Positions 26,600 to 37,370 of a DNA stretch of 64,000 bases are shown one piece after another. Within the stretch, counting starts at the first letter, position 1, and every line of letters starts with the position of its first letter. The notes below the pieces were generated by a model that had not been told where the DNA came from, ran no database searches, and saw only the letters and a list, made by a program, of their open reading frames with translations. This DNA comes from Neelides folsomi (lineage: Eukaryota; Arthropoda; Collembola; Neelipleona; Neelidae), in the NCBI GenBank assembly GCA_034687125.1, contig JAQGBZ010000299.1:1-64000 (forward strand). The letters are read 5' to 3'. A program made the translations under genes and the position numbers.

Positions 26600-27293
26600 A
26601 ATTTGAATAATATTAATTTTGAAAGATTTAACACATTTACTTACCTAGGTTTCCCTCTAACACTAATCTTAACACCAAAGAAGCGCTTAACCATTTTATT
26701 TTGAAAGCAAATTTGGAATTACCAAAATTAAATCCCTTTCCTTTAAAAGCAAAATGGGATCTTTTGATTCGCATAAAAAACTCTGACTTAATGGTTCGTA
26801 GTATTCTAACATATTCAGCCACTATGGGCTTTAGAACATACAAATGAACAGGATAGACTACAAATTAAATACTACAAATCTATATTTTACTTACCTAAAA
26901 TTGCACCAAGATGGTTTTTATATTTAGAACTCGGAATAATCCTTTTAAAACACATTACGATAAAACTCACTCTTAAATATTGGTTGAAACTTATATCCAG
27001 GCTAGATAACTCATTACTCTACAATTGCTACTTAATTTATAAAGAATGTAAATACAAATTTAATTGGTATAAAAGCTTCACAAAACTTCTAGATAAATGT
27101 AATGGTTCATATCTTTTAGAGTGTGAAAAATCCCGACATAATTTTAAGGATAATCTTATTAAAGTTAACATTTTCATGTCAAAACTAAAAAGTGAATTTA
27201 TCAGTGAATGTATTGTGAAAATGTAATGTCTCCTACCTACACAAACTACTGCAAAAATAAAATTAAGTACGAAATTGAACCCTATTTAGAATA
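26600..27293 (+). mobile_element. Degenerate non-LTR retrotransposon, C-terminal RT part
   Basis: Read on plus in shifting frames, it shows the region after a LINE-type reverse transcriptase: TYLGFPLTLILTPKKRL early on, then WFLYLELGIIPLKH followed by LKYWLKLISRLDNSLLYNC, the familiar ELGI-P...LKYWLKL pattern of arthropod non-LTR elements. Several stops and frame changes break it. It ends where the Tc1/mariner element begins. No poly-A tail or target duplication was found. Confidence 0.7.
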
Positions 27294-27295
27294 TA

Positions 27296-28108
27296 CAACC
27301 CCAATTCATATATCTTCGCAAAATCCCTGGTTCGCCTTCCTTCCTTTTTATCAGTATATTCAAATGTATTTTGCGTTTTATTTTGTTTATTCAAGCAGGG
27401 AGTATTAAAATTAACATTTTAAGTTTTAATTTTATTAAATAAAAATATGAGTAATATTATTAACTATTAATAACATTTAAAATTTTGTCACATCTCCTTT
27501 TGATTTGATCAATTCTCTAACACGTTGAGGCATAGAGGAGAGCAAGCGTTGGCAAGTCTGGAGTTATTTTATTCCACTCGGTTTGTAAAATTTGTTTTAA
27601 ATTTTCAGTATTTGTAGGGTTTTCTCGTTTTACCTTCTTTTTCAAAATACCCCATAGACTCCATTCATGTCCGGGCTGCTTGGTGGGCCTTCATGCCCAT
27701 CTCCACGCCGTACTACTGGACACTTCTTTTCCGATTTTTTCGGTCCATTTTCTTGCAATCGTGTCAAATGTTTTTGAGAATAACTTTTTCGAGGATCTTA
27801 TCTTCATTCTGTGTCTTTTGAATGCGTCCTGATTTGGCTTTTGGGTTCAGTTGAATTCCTTTCTTTATTTTATTGATTGTATCATAAATTGTTCTACTTG
27901 ATACAAGATTTTGAAGTTCACTTTTAATAATTTTAGCACTTCTTTTGTAAAAACTTCAATCTAATTAAATTTAGGTATTCTTGAGAAGTCTGTTCACCCA
28001 TTGCCATTTTTAAAACAAAATTCATGAAATCAGGAATCATTGAGAAAGATAAAAAGGAAGGAAGGAACGCGGACCAAAGATTTTGCGAAGATATATGAAA
28101 TGGGGTTG
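27296..28108 (-). mobile_element. Tc1/mariner element, internally deleted, 813 bp
   Basis: Terminal inverted repeats of about 65 bp begin CAACCCCAATTCATATATCT on the left. The right end, read inward, is nearly the same (CAACCCCATTTCATATATCT). TA lies on both outer sides (27294-27295 and 28109-28110), the target duplication of this superfamily. The minus strand carries transposase debris: PPSSPDMN with the C-terminal catalytic region, and the ending RIDQIKRRCDKILN, matching the family's RELIKSKGDVTKF-like ending. The central catalytic part is missing and stops are present. It is inserted among non-LTR retrotransposon pieces. Confidence 0.82.
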
Positions 28109-28110
28109 TA

Positions 28111-28200
28111 ATATGGCTTTTAGAGGAGAAAAGTATGTTATTTCGGAAATTAATTTTGGTAGTTTCTAAAGCAGATTTTTAATTTCATTAACAATAACTT
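28111..28200 (-). mobile_element. Inverted copy of a non-LTR retrotransposon segment
   Basis: The reverse complement of this stretch resembles the plus strand at about 28580-28650 (both encode the FSSKSHI stretch), so two copies of the same retrotransposon segment lie in inverted orientation about 400 bp apart. It abuts the right end of the Tc1/mariner element. Confidence 0.6.
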
Positions 28201-28397
28201 TTCGTTTTATATGTTAATAAATGAGTACATCAATTTGAATAGTGTATTAAGAAACAATTCTCTTGGTTTAATTAATTTCTTGCTTAGGATTTAAAATAGT
28301 CTGTGCTAAACATCTTATTATTGATATCTTGAAGGACGGAATCTAAATTCGTCTAAATTCGTAATTTGACTTGTAATCTATGATGAGAATTTCTTCA

Positions 28398-28430
28398 AAC
28401 CTATAATAATCGAATTGATTATTATAGGTT
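28398..28430. repeat. Perfect 14-bp inverted repeat with 5-base loop
   Basis: Arm AACCTATAATAATC, loop GAATT, then the exact complement. It lies between the two inverted copies of the non-LTR segment. It may mark the folded-back junction of that duplication, or be chance in AT-rich DNA, although 14 perfect pairs is long. Confidence 0.75.
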
Positions 28431-28521
28431 ATTATTAAGGACCGTCTAAACAAACCCACCTTATAGAAAATGACCGGATGCTTAATTAAATATAATACAA
28501 ATTAATTTTAAAATTCCACAG

Positions 28522-28860
28522 TTGAAATATAATCTTGTGTATTTTCACAATTTCAAAATGTTTGAATACATTTATTATAAAATAGTTAGAAACCACCAAA
28601 ATCAAATTAATTTCCGAAATAGTATACTTTTCTCCTCCAAAAGTCATATAAATTTTGAATTAAAAAAGTTAATACTGCAACTAAAACTACGTATACTTTT
28701 TGTTACTTATAAATACAAAGACGCCAAATTAAATGCTTTACAACACAGATATGGTAAAAGCATTACGGAGAAATGCTCAATTTGTAACCAATGAATAGGA
28801 TTTCATCTAATTTTTAGATGCCCTCACTATACTTACGTAAGAAAAAACTGTAGTCTCTCT
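28522..28860 (+). mobile_element. Non-LTR retrotransposon 3' coding end (zinc-knuckle region)
   Basis: A 90-codon open frame reads KKLILQLKLRILF, then ALQHRYGKSITEKCSICNQ. After a stop it continues with FHLIFRCPHYTYVRKNC. The spacing of CSIC...H...CP is the cysteine/histidine end typical of arthropod LINE polyproteins. It is broken by a stop, so it is a dead fragment. Confidence 0.7.
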
Positions 28861-29407
28861 CTCAACTATGTTAGATCTAACTATTTAAATGTTTAATAAC
28901 TTAACTTTAGAAAATACCAAAAAATCTTTATACTTCTAAACAATATATGTAAAATTAGGAAATTGTATTTAGAGGAATAATTAATTTATTTAATTTTAGT
29001 TTATGTTAAATAACCTATAATATTAATTTATAATATACAAGAAATTATTAATGATATAGTCTGTAAGCGTGAAAACTAATCGTCGGACAATTGAATAAAC
29101 ACACTTTCATTCATTTTTCATAAGTTAAAAAAATTAAAGTCTAAAGATCTCAAGGGGCTCAAATGGCAAGACACATTCGTATAATCTCCACATGATCTCA
29201 AAGGTCTCTAACATCTTAATATTAAGATTAAGTATAAGTTAAAAGTTTACAGACTTAAGTAATACTTATACAAATTCAAAGTATAGATTTTTACGTTAAT
29301 GAAATATAAAATTGACTTTATGACATGATTTCACTGGAAGGATTGAATCGGGTTAAAATTGAGACTCAGAATTAAAATGACGTTCACCAGGAAGAAGTAA
29401 AAAAGAA
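28861..29407. other. Intergenic, AT-rich
   Basis: Flank between retrotransposon debris and the TXNDC12 stop. Nothing was recognised. Confidence 0.55.
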
Positions 29408-31218
29408 TCATAGTTCATCGTTGATAATTTCATCTTCTTTATCCGGCGAATCTGAAGAATCTTCTTTCGTCGAAAGAGTTTGGAGTGCGAGGACTTCTTT
29501 CATTGAATCGCATACATGTTGCTCTTTGTAATAATAGTACAAGTATTTTTCTCCGTTTCTGTCAGGGTTGATGATTTTCTCTAACAGTTCTCCATCAGAA
29601 TCTAAAATTGAATGAACAATTTTTGCTCAATTTTGAAAAATACACATAAGTAATGCGCGAAATTATTTTTTAATGTAATCTTCAATTACCAAAAAAGTAA
29701 ATTCTTGGAATGTATTGTCCATCAATTGAGAACTTATTGGCCTCTTCATCGCCTTCTTCTCCAATATTAACCATGATGAATTTCTTACTCAGACTTTTAA
29801 TCTCATTAGATTTTAAAAACTCATTCTTGAGATCTAAAAGAATGTAAGAAATATTGACTATTTAAAGTAAACAATAACAATATTAACCTTTTGACATGGT
29901 AAAATATGGATAAAAATATTTTCATTTTATGAGAGTAAAATTAAAATTGTCAATCAAAACTATGACATTTTATACAATAGTTCAATGATTTAATTACTGG
30001 CATCAATGTGTAACCAGCCCAGGACCCCGGTCAGCCACTGATTAACGAATCGCGAATTTGCGGATTTATCCGTAAACGCGCGTTTCCCCGGATTTTTTTT
30101 TAATTCTTGGCCAACCACGAGATTTACAAATTTAAATTTGCGAACCGAATTTTGGGATTTCCGAACGGAAAATCTCCATTTTCGGATAACCATTGGTTTT
30201 AATTTACAGAAGTCTCAAAATGTTGATAAATTTACGTCCACAATTATCGTGGACGAAAAGTGGAATTACTCACCCAATTTTCCTCCTACCTCGACGCCAA
30301 CACCTCCGATTGGCATCAAACTTACAATGTAAGTTAAATATTACATGTTTTATTTAATTATAGTATATATCTTACTTTAACTCAATATTTAATTATATAT
30401 AAATTTGAATATATGTATAAACATAAATAAATTATGATCTTTGAAGATGGATCCATACTACGACATTGGTGTTGGTCGCATCGTTCGAAATCGAAGACAA
30501 AGAAGGAATGTGTTTCGCCCTTACATCAGTTTTGACTTTCTTGGACATGAGTTCAAGATGAGGTATAATATCTTCTTATATCCTCATCTTCTTCAAGACG
30601 ATCAACTTTTTTTCCACCGGGATCATCTATTGGTTAAATTTGTTAATTTTCACTTAATATAATTAGTAATTATCAATTTAATCATGCAACTTAATTATTA
30701 ATTACCTTTGAAGAGGAATCAATTGCCAAAAGAGTTGATTTCTTGAGGAATTGTATTGAACAAATTTGCGAATTATTTAAATAGAGCGCGTGGGATTTTC
30801 CAAAAATTTTCGAATTTGCGGATTTCCTTAATTCACGTGGTTGTCCGAAAGAAAATTCGTATTCGCGTTTCTAACGCGAATAACGCACTTTTTCCTGAAA
30901 ATTCGTTAATTTGGCTGACCGAGGTCCAGAATTTGGAATTTATTCTACTGGCAACACATGTTGCCAGCCCATTTGAAAGGAAATGTAACTAAAATAAGAC
31001 GATATTTTATCAAAAACATTACTTTTACAAGCCCCGCACCAACTCTTGTGCAAAATGAGCATCAGCGGCGTTTCAGTCAATTTTGCCAGCGACTTCCCTT
31101 CGCTAAAATTCTTGGCCCATTGGATCTCTTCGCCGAATCCGTTGCTTTCCCCTCCTTTTCCCTCACAGGAAAGGAAGGTCATGGAAATAAAAATTAAAAA
31201 GGGTATTAAGTCCCTCAT
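29408..31218 (-). CDS. TXNDC12: TXNDC12 (ERp18/ERp19) thioredoxin-domain ER protein
   Basis: ER-lumen thiol-disulfide oxidoreductase of the TXNDC12/AGR family. Three exons (31218-31023, 29833-29690, 29601-29408) give 177 aa, close to the human 172. A hydrophobic signal peptide (LIPFLIFISMTFLSC) opens it. The active site is WCGAC (C61, C64) in LILHKSWCGACK, as in TXNDC12 rather than the CGHC of PDI. Exon 2 reads LKNEFLKSNEIKSLSKKF, then IPRIYFF with the conserved cis-proline. The end is acidic and finishes NDEL, an ER-retrieval signal like the family's EDEL. Intron 1 (29,834-31,022) is about 1.2 kb, far longer than its neighbours, because it holds a repeat-flanked insertion. The direct join of exons 1 and 2 aligns with the family without a gap. 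Confidence 0.92.
30208..30573 (+). other. Exon-like fragments inside the TXNDC12 intron
   Basis: Two plus-strand pieces look like exons of an unknown gene. The first runs from an acceptor-like TTTACAG (about 30,208) to GTAAGT at about 30,329, and encodes a stretch with KWNYSPNFPPTSTPTPP. The second starts after TTTGAAG at about 30,447 and opens MDPYYDIGVGRIVRNRRQ. The obvious splice does not keep both readings in one frame, so they are either separate or decayed. No family was recognised. They could be captured gene fragments. Confidence 0.3.
30949..30968. repeat. Perfect 9-bp palindrome with 2-base spacer
   Basis: CTGGCAACA, spacer CA, TGTTGCCAG. It is next to the outer edge of the intron insertion and could be part of its terminus. 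Confidence 0.7.
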
Positions 31219-31755
31219 CTTGGAACAATTCCAACCAAGTTAAAAATTTAATTTTTATCCGATAATGCTACAATTAACAAATTAGGATTAAAATTGACAG
31301 CGAGGTTTCTTGAATTTCGATTTCCCATCAATCCCGCTACTGCCGACTCAAAAGTAAGTACAAGAAATAGTGTTGTGGGAATGGGGAATCTTGAGATTTG
31401 ATTTTGTGACAGGAAACTGCCACGTTGAACTAGAGAAGGATGAACGGAGATTCGACAAGTTTGAACCTTGAAGAAAATTCGGGAGGACCAGGAAATCAAG
31501 GAATGAAACTCCCGTAAATCTTCTAATTTATTCACTTTTAATTACAAAAACAATTAATTTTATATCGTTATATTGTTACACATATTGCCAATTTCAAAAT
31601 TATTTAATCTTTGTTTACTTTACGTCATTTTTGACATTTTGTTGAGAGAGTAAAGAACGTCAAAAAGTACCGCTATATCCTTAATTTATTTTTAAAGGCT
31701 CGACGGTCGTATCGGTTTTTTCTCCCTTCCACCGCGGGTCCAGCTGACGAAACAG
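31219..31755. promoter_or_regulatory. Divergent promoter region TXNDC12 / PRA1
   Basis: These 537 bp separate two divergent start codons, so this should be a shared or back-to-back promoter. It is less AT-rich near the PRA1 start (CCACCGCGGG). A minus-strand open frame at 31,248-31,535 has no support. Confidence 0.5.
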
Positions 31756-32330
31756 ATGGCGACGGAATGGGCCAAATCCAGTCGAGACAAAATTCGACCT
31801 TGGTCAGTTTTCTGTTCAACTGGACGATTCAAACCTCCTCCTAATCCTCAAACAGTTCCTCGAAGAGTCGTGAAGAACATTGAATATTTCCAATCAAATT
31901 ATCTTTTCATATTCATCGGTCTCTTCATATATTGCTTGTAAATCAACTATTTTTATTATTTTAATTAAATGTAAGATTTTTATTAAATGGGTCGATAATT
32001 GAAATAAAATCGATTTTCAGAGTTACCTCTCCAATATTGCTGTTAGTATTTGGAATATACTTTGGCCTTTGCTACTACATATCAATTACGGGAGTGAGTC
32101 CTCGAGTCACAAACTTACTTGGTAGAGAATTGAGTTTGACTCAACTATATTCCATCGTGGGTCTTTGCTCTCTCCCTGTATTTTACATTGTTGGAGCTGG
32201 AGCCGTTCTGTTTTGGGTCCTAGGAGCATCTTGTTTCTTCATTCTCCTCCACGCAGTCATGTACGACATTCATGCCATTTTGGAACCTGAAGAAGAGTCC
32301 TTTGACCTAACCATGGAGGAAGTTGTATGA
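31756..32330 (+). CDS. Prenylated Rab acceptor 1 (PRA1/RABAC1, PRAF family)
   Basis: Golgi/ER membrane protein that binds prenylated Rab GTPases. Two exons (31756-31937, 32021-32330) give 163 aa, in the family's range. The N-terminal cytosolic part contains RPWSVFCSTGRFKPPPNPQT and RVVKNIEYFQSNY, characteristic of PRA1. Two long hydrophobic hairpins follow: LFIFIGLFIYCLLVTSPILL with LVFGIYFGLCYYISI, and SIVGLCSLPVFYIVGAGAVL with FWVLGASCFFILLHAV. The tail is acidic (LEPEEESFDLTMEEVV). The start ATG follows a CpG-rich leader. The gene looks intact. Confidence 0.92.
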
Positions 32331-33822
32331 TCACAAATTCCCAAACATTATTTATTACTTAATCAAAATCGTCGGTGAAAGTTGGGTGAAAGAATTGAAA
32401 TATATTTATATATTAAACACGCAGAGATATACATATATACATGATATATTTATTATGTCAATGTCGATTGTCAGTAGTTTTAATTTCCCTAAGTACTTTT
32501 ATTGAGCGTTAATGGTCGGTATCGGTAATTTATTTACATTTTATTTATTGGTGCATGGCGAAATACAACAAACTACCAATTACAATTAAAAATAGCTTTT
32601 CTGCTTCATTTTAAATAAGATCATTCAGATTTGACAATTTATATAAATTTTCGTTGTTATACGTCTTTAATGACCTGATACTATCTATAATTGATAGTTT
32701 TATGCCAAAATAATATTTAACATAAATATAAAGGTTATTACATTACATAAATAAAGTATCCTATTATCCATATATTTATTAATGACAGAAAGACATCAAT
32801 AACCTAAAAAATAATTGAAAATAAATCGAACGAGAGAATTTTATCATTTTTTTCTATTTATTTCATTACATAACATATCATCTATCGAACGAAGTGACGT
32901 AAAGTAAAGATAAGAATTAATTAACCAATATTGATAAACGGGTAAACATTAATCACTAAACGAATGTTGCATTAACTAATACTCGCAATCAAAGAGATGA
33001 CATATAACTTTGATTATTTGAGAAATAGTATATTGCATATTCTTTATTAAATTGTGTAACAAAATAAAGTAGAGACTTTCGGTTCGAACCGATTTCGGGG
33101 TTTCGTTGGACCGGCTGCGTAAAAATGCGCATATTTAGGGAAGCGTTTTCCCCGTATTGTTCATTGGATCCATGCGCAGGCTTGGATTCCTTTGTGTGGA
33201 AGAGATGAAGGAAAGTCCCTCTTATTATTGCTGAAAAAGTGACGGACCGACAACGAGAGGTACGAAGACGACGACGACTTTGTCCCTGCCTAACGTCATT
33301 CCTCGTCTAATTCCTCAAGCAATAATTAAATTAGTACATCTAAAGACTTTCAACGTGAGGTACGCACTTTCGCGCGACGTCTCTTTAATTATTCAATTTT
33401 CCAACATCTTGATCTTTTTAAATACTTCTCACTCCATGCTCATTGATTAACTTGATTGGATAATAGGTGCGGACTGGTGAAGGCACATTTAACCCGTTTT
33501 AACTTTCTGGTCATTCATTCTATTCATTCTCGGAAATATTTTCTTTTTCTCGCATCGGATTTATTGATCGAACGAAGGCGCAACAGTTCCTCATACATGT
33601 AAGACCTATTTTTATTCATTATTTACTTCAATTGCCGCAGAGTATATGATGCAAGATGCTAATGGCGCCATATGACTCTTCGATGTGAATAAAACCCGAA
33701 TCCCCATTATTTTTTATAATTAAATTATGTAATTTAATGTATTGATCATTTAATGTATATTCAGGTGAATCGAGAGTTGTACGAATCAAAGGAGAAATAA
33801 GCTCATATTTTTATATAAGATA
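32331..33822. other. Intergenic upstream of the second F-box gene
   Basis: The first part is very AT-rich. From about 33,070 to 33,380 the DNA becomes richer in CpG and holds a 14-bp perfect palindrome (TCGGTTCGAACCGA, 33,078-33,091). A GTGAG/GTACGC donor-like site at about 33,355 fits a non-coding first exon or promoter of the F-box gene downstream. The palindrome's similarity to a tRNA B box was checked, and no tRNA structure is visible. Confidence 0.4.
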
Positions 33823-36225
33823 ATGGAAGAAGTTGGAAGATTTGGGAAACGATTTGATGGAATTGAAAAAGAACAAGGGGAGGATGGTCAAGACCCAGAA
33901 AAGTCTCATGTTTTCTTTCGATGCTTTAATTTTCAAGTGAATCCTCTTCTTCTCCCCAATGTAAGCTCGCCTTATTATATAGTTTATCGTAATTAAGTTA
34001 CTATTTATTTCACATATAAAATTTTAATTATGAATTGTTATAGATTGCCAAAGAAGTTCTTTCTTACTTACCATTGAATGATTTGGAGGCGAGTCGTGAT
34101 GTTTGCAGCGTTTGGAGGGCCCAGTCAGTCACTTTCATCCGAAGGAAGCGAGTCGTGTTTTTTTCAAATGGAAGTCAAATTGAAGCATACATTCGAGCAA
34201 TGTCAACTCATTTGATGAATGAGAAAAGCTTCCCTGATCGATCATTCAAATTCGATCGTGTTGAAAATACAATAAGTTTACTAAGGTCTTTACTAAATTA
34301 TTTTAAATACAATTGTATTAATATATAAAATTAAACTTTCATATCGGTATTAACAAAAATAACAAATAATAACAGTTGTTAAAAATATTAATAAACTGGT
34401 AATTTATTTAGATTCTTTCACATATTTGGACAACATGCTTACTGTCTTGACCTTTGCCCTGAGTTTTGGGCCACTCCTTCTGAATTCCGAGAAATCTTGA
34501 GTTTTTGTCCTCATCTCGAACACCTCACTGTCTACCTCACATGTTTCCGTTCACCTGTGGCTCTTCCTCAACTCGGTTCTCTGCGGACACTGTCACTTGG
34601 TGGGCCGTCGATCGTGGCAAATGCATTCCTTCGCGACATGGTCTCAGCTGCTCCGAATCTCGTCAAGATCTCTTCCTCATCCTTTCCAAATGGGCGCCGG
34701 AGTCAATGGTCGCCATCCTTTCAAAAAATTCTCTTTCACTCTATTGTGATGTCGACAGGAGTTCCGCGACTCTCGTTCCTCTCCCACCTCGACATTTCCA
34801 TGCAATTGAGAGAGGCAGAACTGAATGCTCTCGCTAGTCGTCATTATCCTCTTCGTGTTCTCACTCTCGGGGTATGCTCGGACGTGGTTCCTCGAACTTT
34901 GGAACTCCTCCTCAATAATTTGGCTCTAACTCTCGAGAAACTCACTTTGAACTTTCACCCCGAGGCTCCATCAGCTTCGACAAGAATCACTGCGAATTTG
35001 CCTGGGCTCAAAAGTCTTTCTCTGTGTCGATACCAGGTATGTACAATGTGCGATATTTGTAATATGACTACTAAAATAATGATATGGAATTTTATACGAA
35101 GTGGGTACTCAAATGTAAGTATATGTATTGCATTCACAGGCTGAACTTAATTTCATTCGTCATTCCCCTCATCTCAAACGGTTGATTCTTGGGAGAGCGA
35201 ATTTAAATCGTGCATTTCCTCCTGGCGGACTTCTTCCACGGAAAGCAAATTTGGAAGAAGTTTACTTACAATGGGATGATGCGGAAATTGGAGTTTTGGA
35301 ATCAATTGCTCTTTCCTTCCCTTCACTCAAAGTTTTTTCTATGCTTGGGGCAACAGATGAGACTCTCAGGGTCGTGTTTAGAAATATGCCATTTCTTGAG
35401 AACTTTACAGTTCTTCAAGGGAATTTTACAGATTCGGGCATAAGCGGTCTACCGGCAAGATTTCTTAAACAAGTTCAACATCCTTTTGAACCTGGAAGGG
35501 TCAGGGATAATATTCCAATCTCAGTTCTCATAAGTAATTAATTTGTAAATATAGCTCTATAATATTTTATTATGCAAATTAAACTATTTATTCATGTTAT
35601 AAGGTTATAACTTACTCATAATAAGTTAATCAATATATTTTATTATTACCAGATTTAAAAAAGTTGAAGTTAATGGGGAATGGGATGTCAGATAATTCCA
35701 TTTTCTACGGAATAGCCGAATGTAGTAAACTTGAACATCTCACTCTGACTAGTCCTGAGGTTAGAATTTTTAATATTACCATAAATATATTTTATTCTTA
35801 TGTTATTTACTCTTTATATAAATTCAAATCAATAATTTCAGGTGACTGATTTTGGACTGATAGCAATAGGGCAAATGGCCTCATTGAATTACATTAATTT
35901 GAGTGGATGCGAATCTTTAAGTCCATTTGGAAAGGCAAAGGTGCGAGAGAAATGGCGAGGGAAAAAATTCGCTCTTGACACTCCGAGACAAGTCGAGAGC
36001 GAAAGTCGTGAAAGGGCAAGAGTTTTACAAGAAGTTTCCGTGTTCCAAGAGGATCTGAAGATTCTGCCTATCTCGAGAAATGCCTCAAATGAATGGATCC
36101 TAGTCGAAACGGGCGAACTCGGAGCAGGTGAAGAAGTCCAGAATCAAAACAATAACAATATTATGCAGCAGCAACAACAAAACCCACCAAATTACGCCTT
36201 CGATGTTGACGTTTACGAGCACTGA
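33823..36225 (+). CDS. F-box/LRR-repeat protein
   Basis: Predicted SCF ubiquitin-ligase substrate adaptor. Six exons (33823-33960, 34044-34285, 34412-35036, 35140-35533, 35653-35759, 35842-36225) give 629 aa. The F-box is split by the first intron: NPLLLPN, then IAKEVLSYLPLNDLEASRDV and CSVWRAQS. Leucine-rich repeats fill roughly residues 120-520 (LRTLSLGG, LSFLSHLDISM, LERLTL-type motifs such as LEKLTLNFH, LKSLSLCRY, LKRLILGRANL, LEHLTLTSPE, NYINLSGCESL). The tail is charged, then Asn/Gln-rich (NNNNIMQQQQQ). Unlike the F-box gene at 14.6-17.2 kb it has no membrane segment. The partner substrate is unknown. Confidence 0.85.
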
Positions 36226-37370
36226 AATTCCTGTATAATACCTACCAAACTACTAATTGTTTAACAATTAATTATGTTATGCATAGTCTTATCACTTATT
36301 AATGTTATTATTAATAAGTCTTTAAAAATGTTATTTAATTTATCTTTCATGATTTTAGATTTTAAAATAGTATCGTATCAATTTTTCAGTCTTTTATACA
36401 CATGTTTAATATTTATATTTTGATAAATCTTGATATTGCGTTAAAGATAAAATTGTTTCTATTATTATGTAATTTAATTTTAAAATTAAGAGCAATATAC
36501 ATAGTCATCTACCATGAAATTATATTTTCGACTATTATTCTTTAAATGTAAATTATTATGATTTGAGCTGCTAATGGGGCACTTCCAGAGACTTCATGCA
36601 TTACTCTTACCATTAGAATTAGAATATGTTAATTTCATTAACAATTAATTTTTATCGATGTTAAAAAATTTTCTGCAATCCAATCCAATATTGTAAAGAA
36701 TGTAGCATATTTATTGTCTTCTTAGAGCAGAATAGTTTATAGATGAACAAATAATGTCAAGTCAGGTAACGTCAATTAATTTAGTAAAAATATCTTATTT
36801 CGATTGTAATTGTAATGGATTATGGATCAAAACAGCATGCTGGGGTAAAAACCAAATTCTCATTTGACGACGTTTAAGATTATGAGGAACGTTGATGTGA
36901 CTTGGTAAAAGTGAAGTTTATTAAAATGATTTGAAAATATATTTGCTGACATTTATTCTTATTCCATAGTAATTTGATTAAAATACACCGCAAGAATTAT
37001 TTAAAAAAATAAATTAAACGCTATAAAAATGGCAATTTATTACAGCATTAGGATAGCATTAGGTATTGCACATTGCATATTGGCAATATGATTTTGCCAT
37101 TGACTATTTTCTACATTTTAAAATTCATCGAGCGGGAAACCAAAACCTTTTACGTGGTTTTTACAGGTTTTGTTTTTTGGTTTGATTTGGTCTGGTAAAA
37201 CTTAACTTTGTGCGTTGTGCCTGTGTCGTAATTATTATATTTCTCTTCGTTCTCTTTAACTAATTGTAAAGAATATTAGTGCATTTAGTACTTATGATTC
37301 CTATTTCCTACCATATTCACTTGTAACACAAACTTATTTAGACTTACAAACCCTATCATTAAAATCTAAA
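36226..37370. other. Intergenic
   Basis: AT-rich. Near 37,040-37,100 short GCATTAGG and GCATAT-like words recur. No gene or defined repeat was seen. It should contain the promoter of the zinc-finger gene. Confidence 0.5.

Larger units (their letters stand above)
30009..30970. mobile_element. Insertion with imperfect inverted repeats in TXNDC12 intron 1
   Basis: The left part (30,015-30,190) and the right part (30,770-30,950, reverse-complemented) share blocks such as CGGTCAGCCA followed by ATTAACGAA, then related CpG-containing words, which looks like long imperfect inverted repeats. Both arms are richer in CpG than the surrounding intron. The middle (30,200-30,570) contains exon-like plus-strand pieces, described separately. 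Near the right edge is a perfect short palindrome (30,949-30,968). The element family is unknown and no clean target duplication was found. Confidence 0.5.

Noticed and set aside
29834-29925. Possible extra TXNDC12 mini-exon ending FYPYFTMSK
   Set aside because: No usable acceptor, an in-frame stop lies just upstream, and joining exons 1 and 2 directly aligns with the family without a gap.
33078-33091. Palindrome resembling a tRNA B box (GGTTCGAACC)
   Set aside because: No A box, acceptor stem or anticodon arm at the right spacing.
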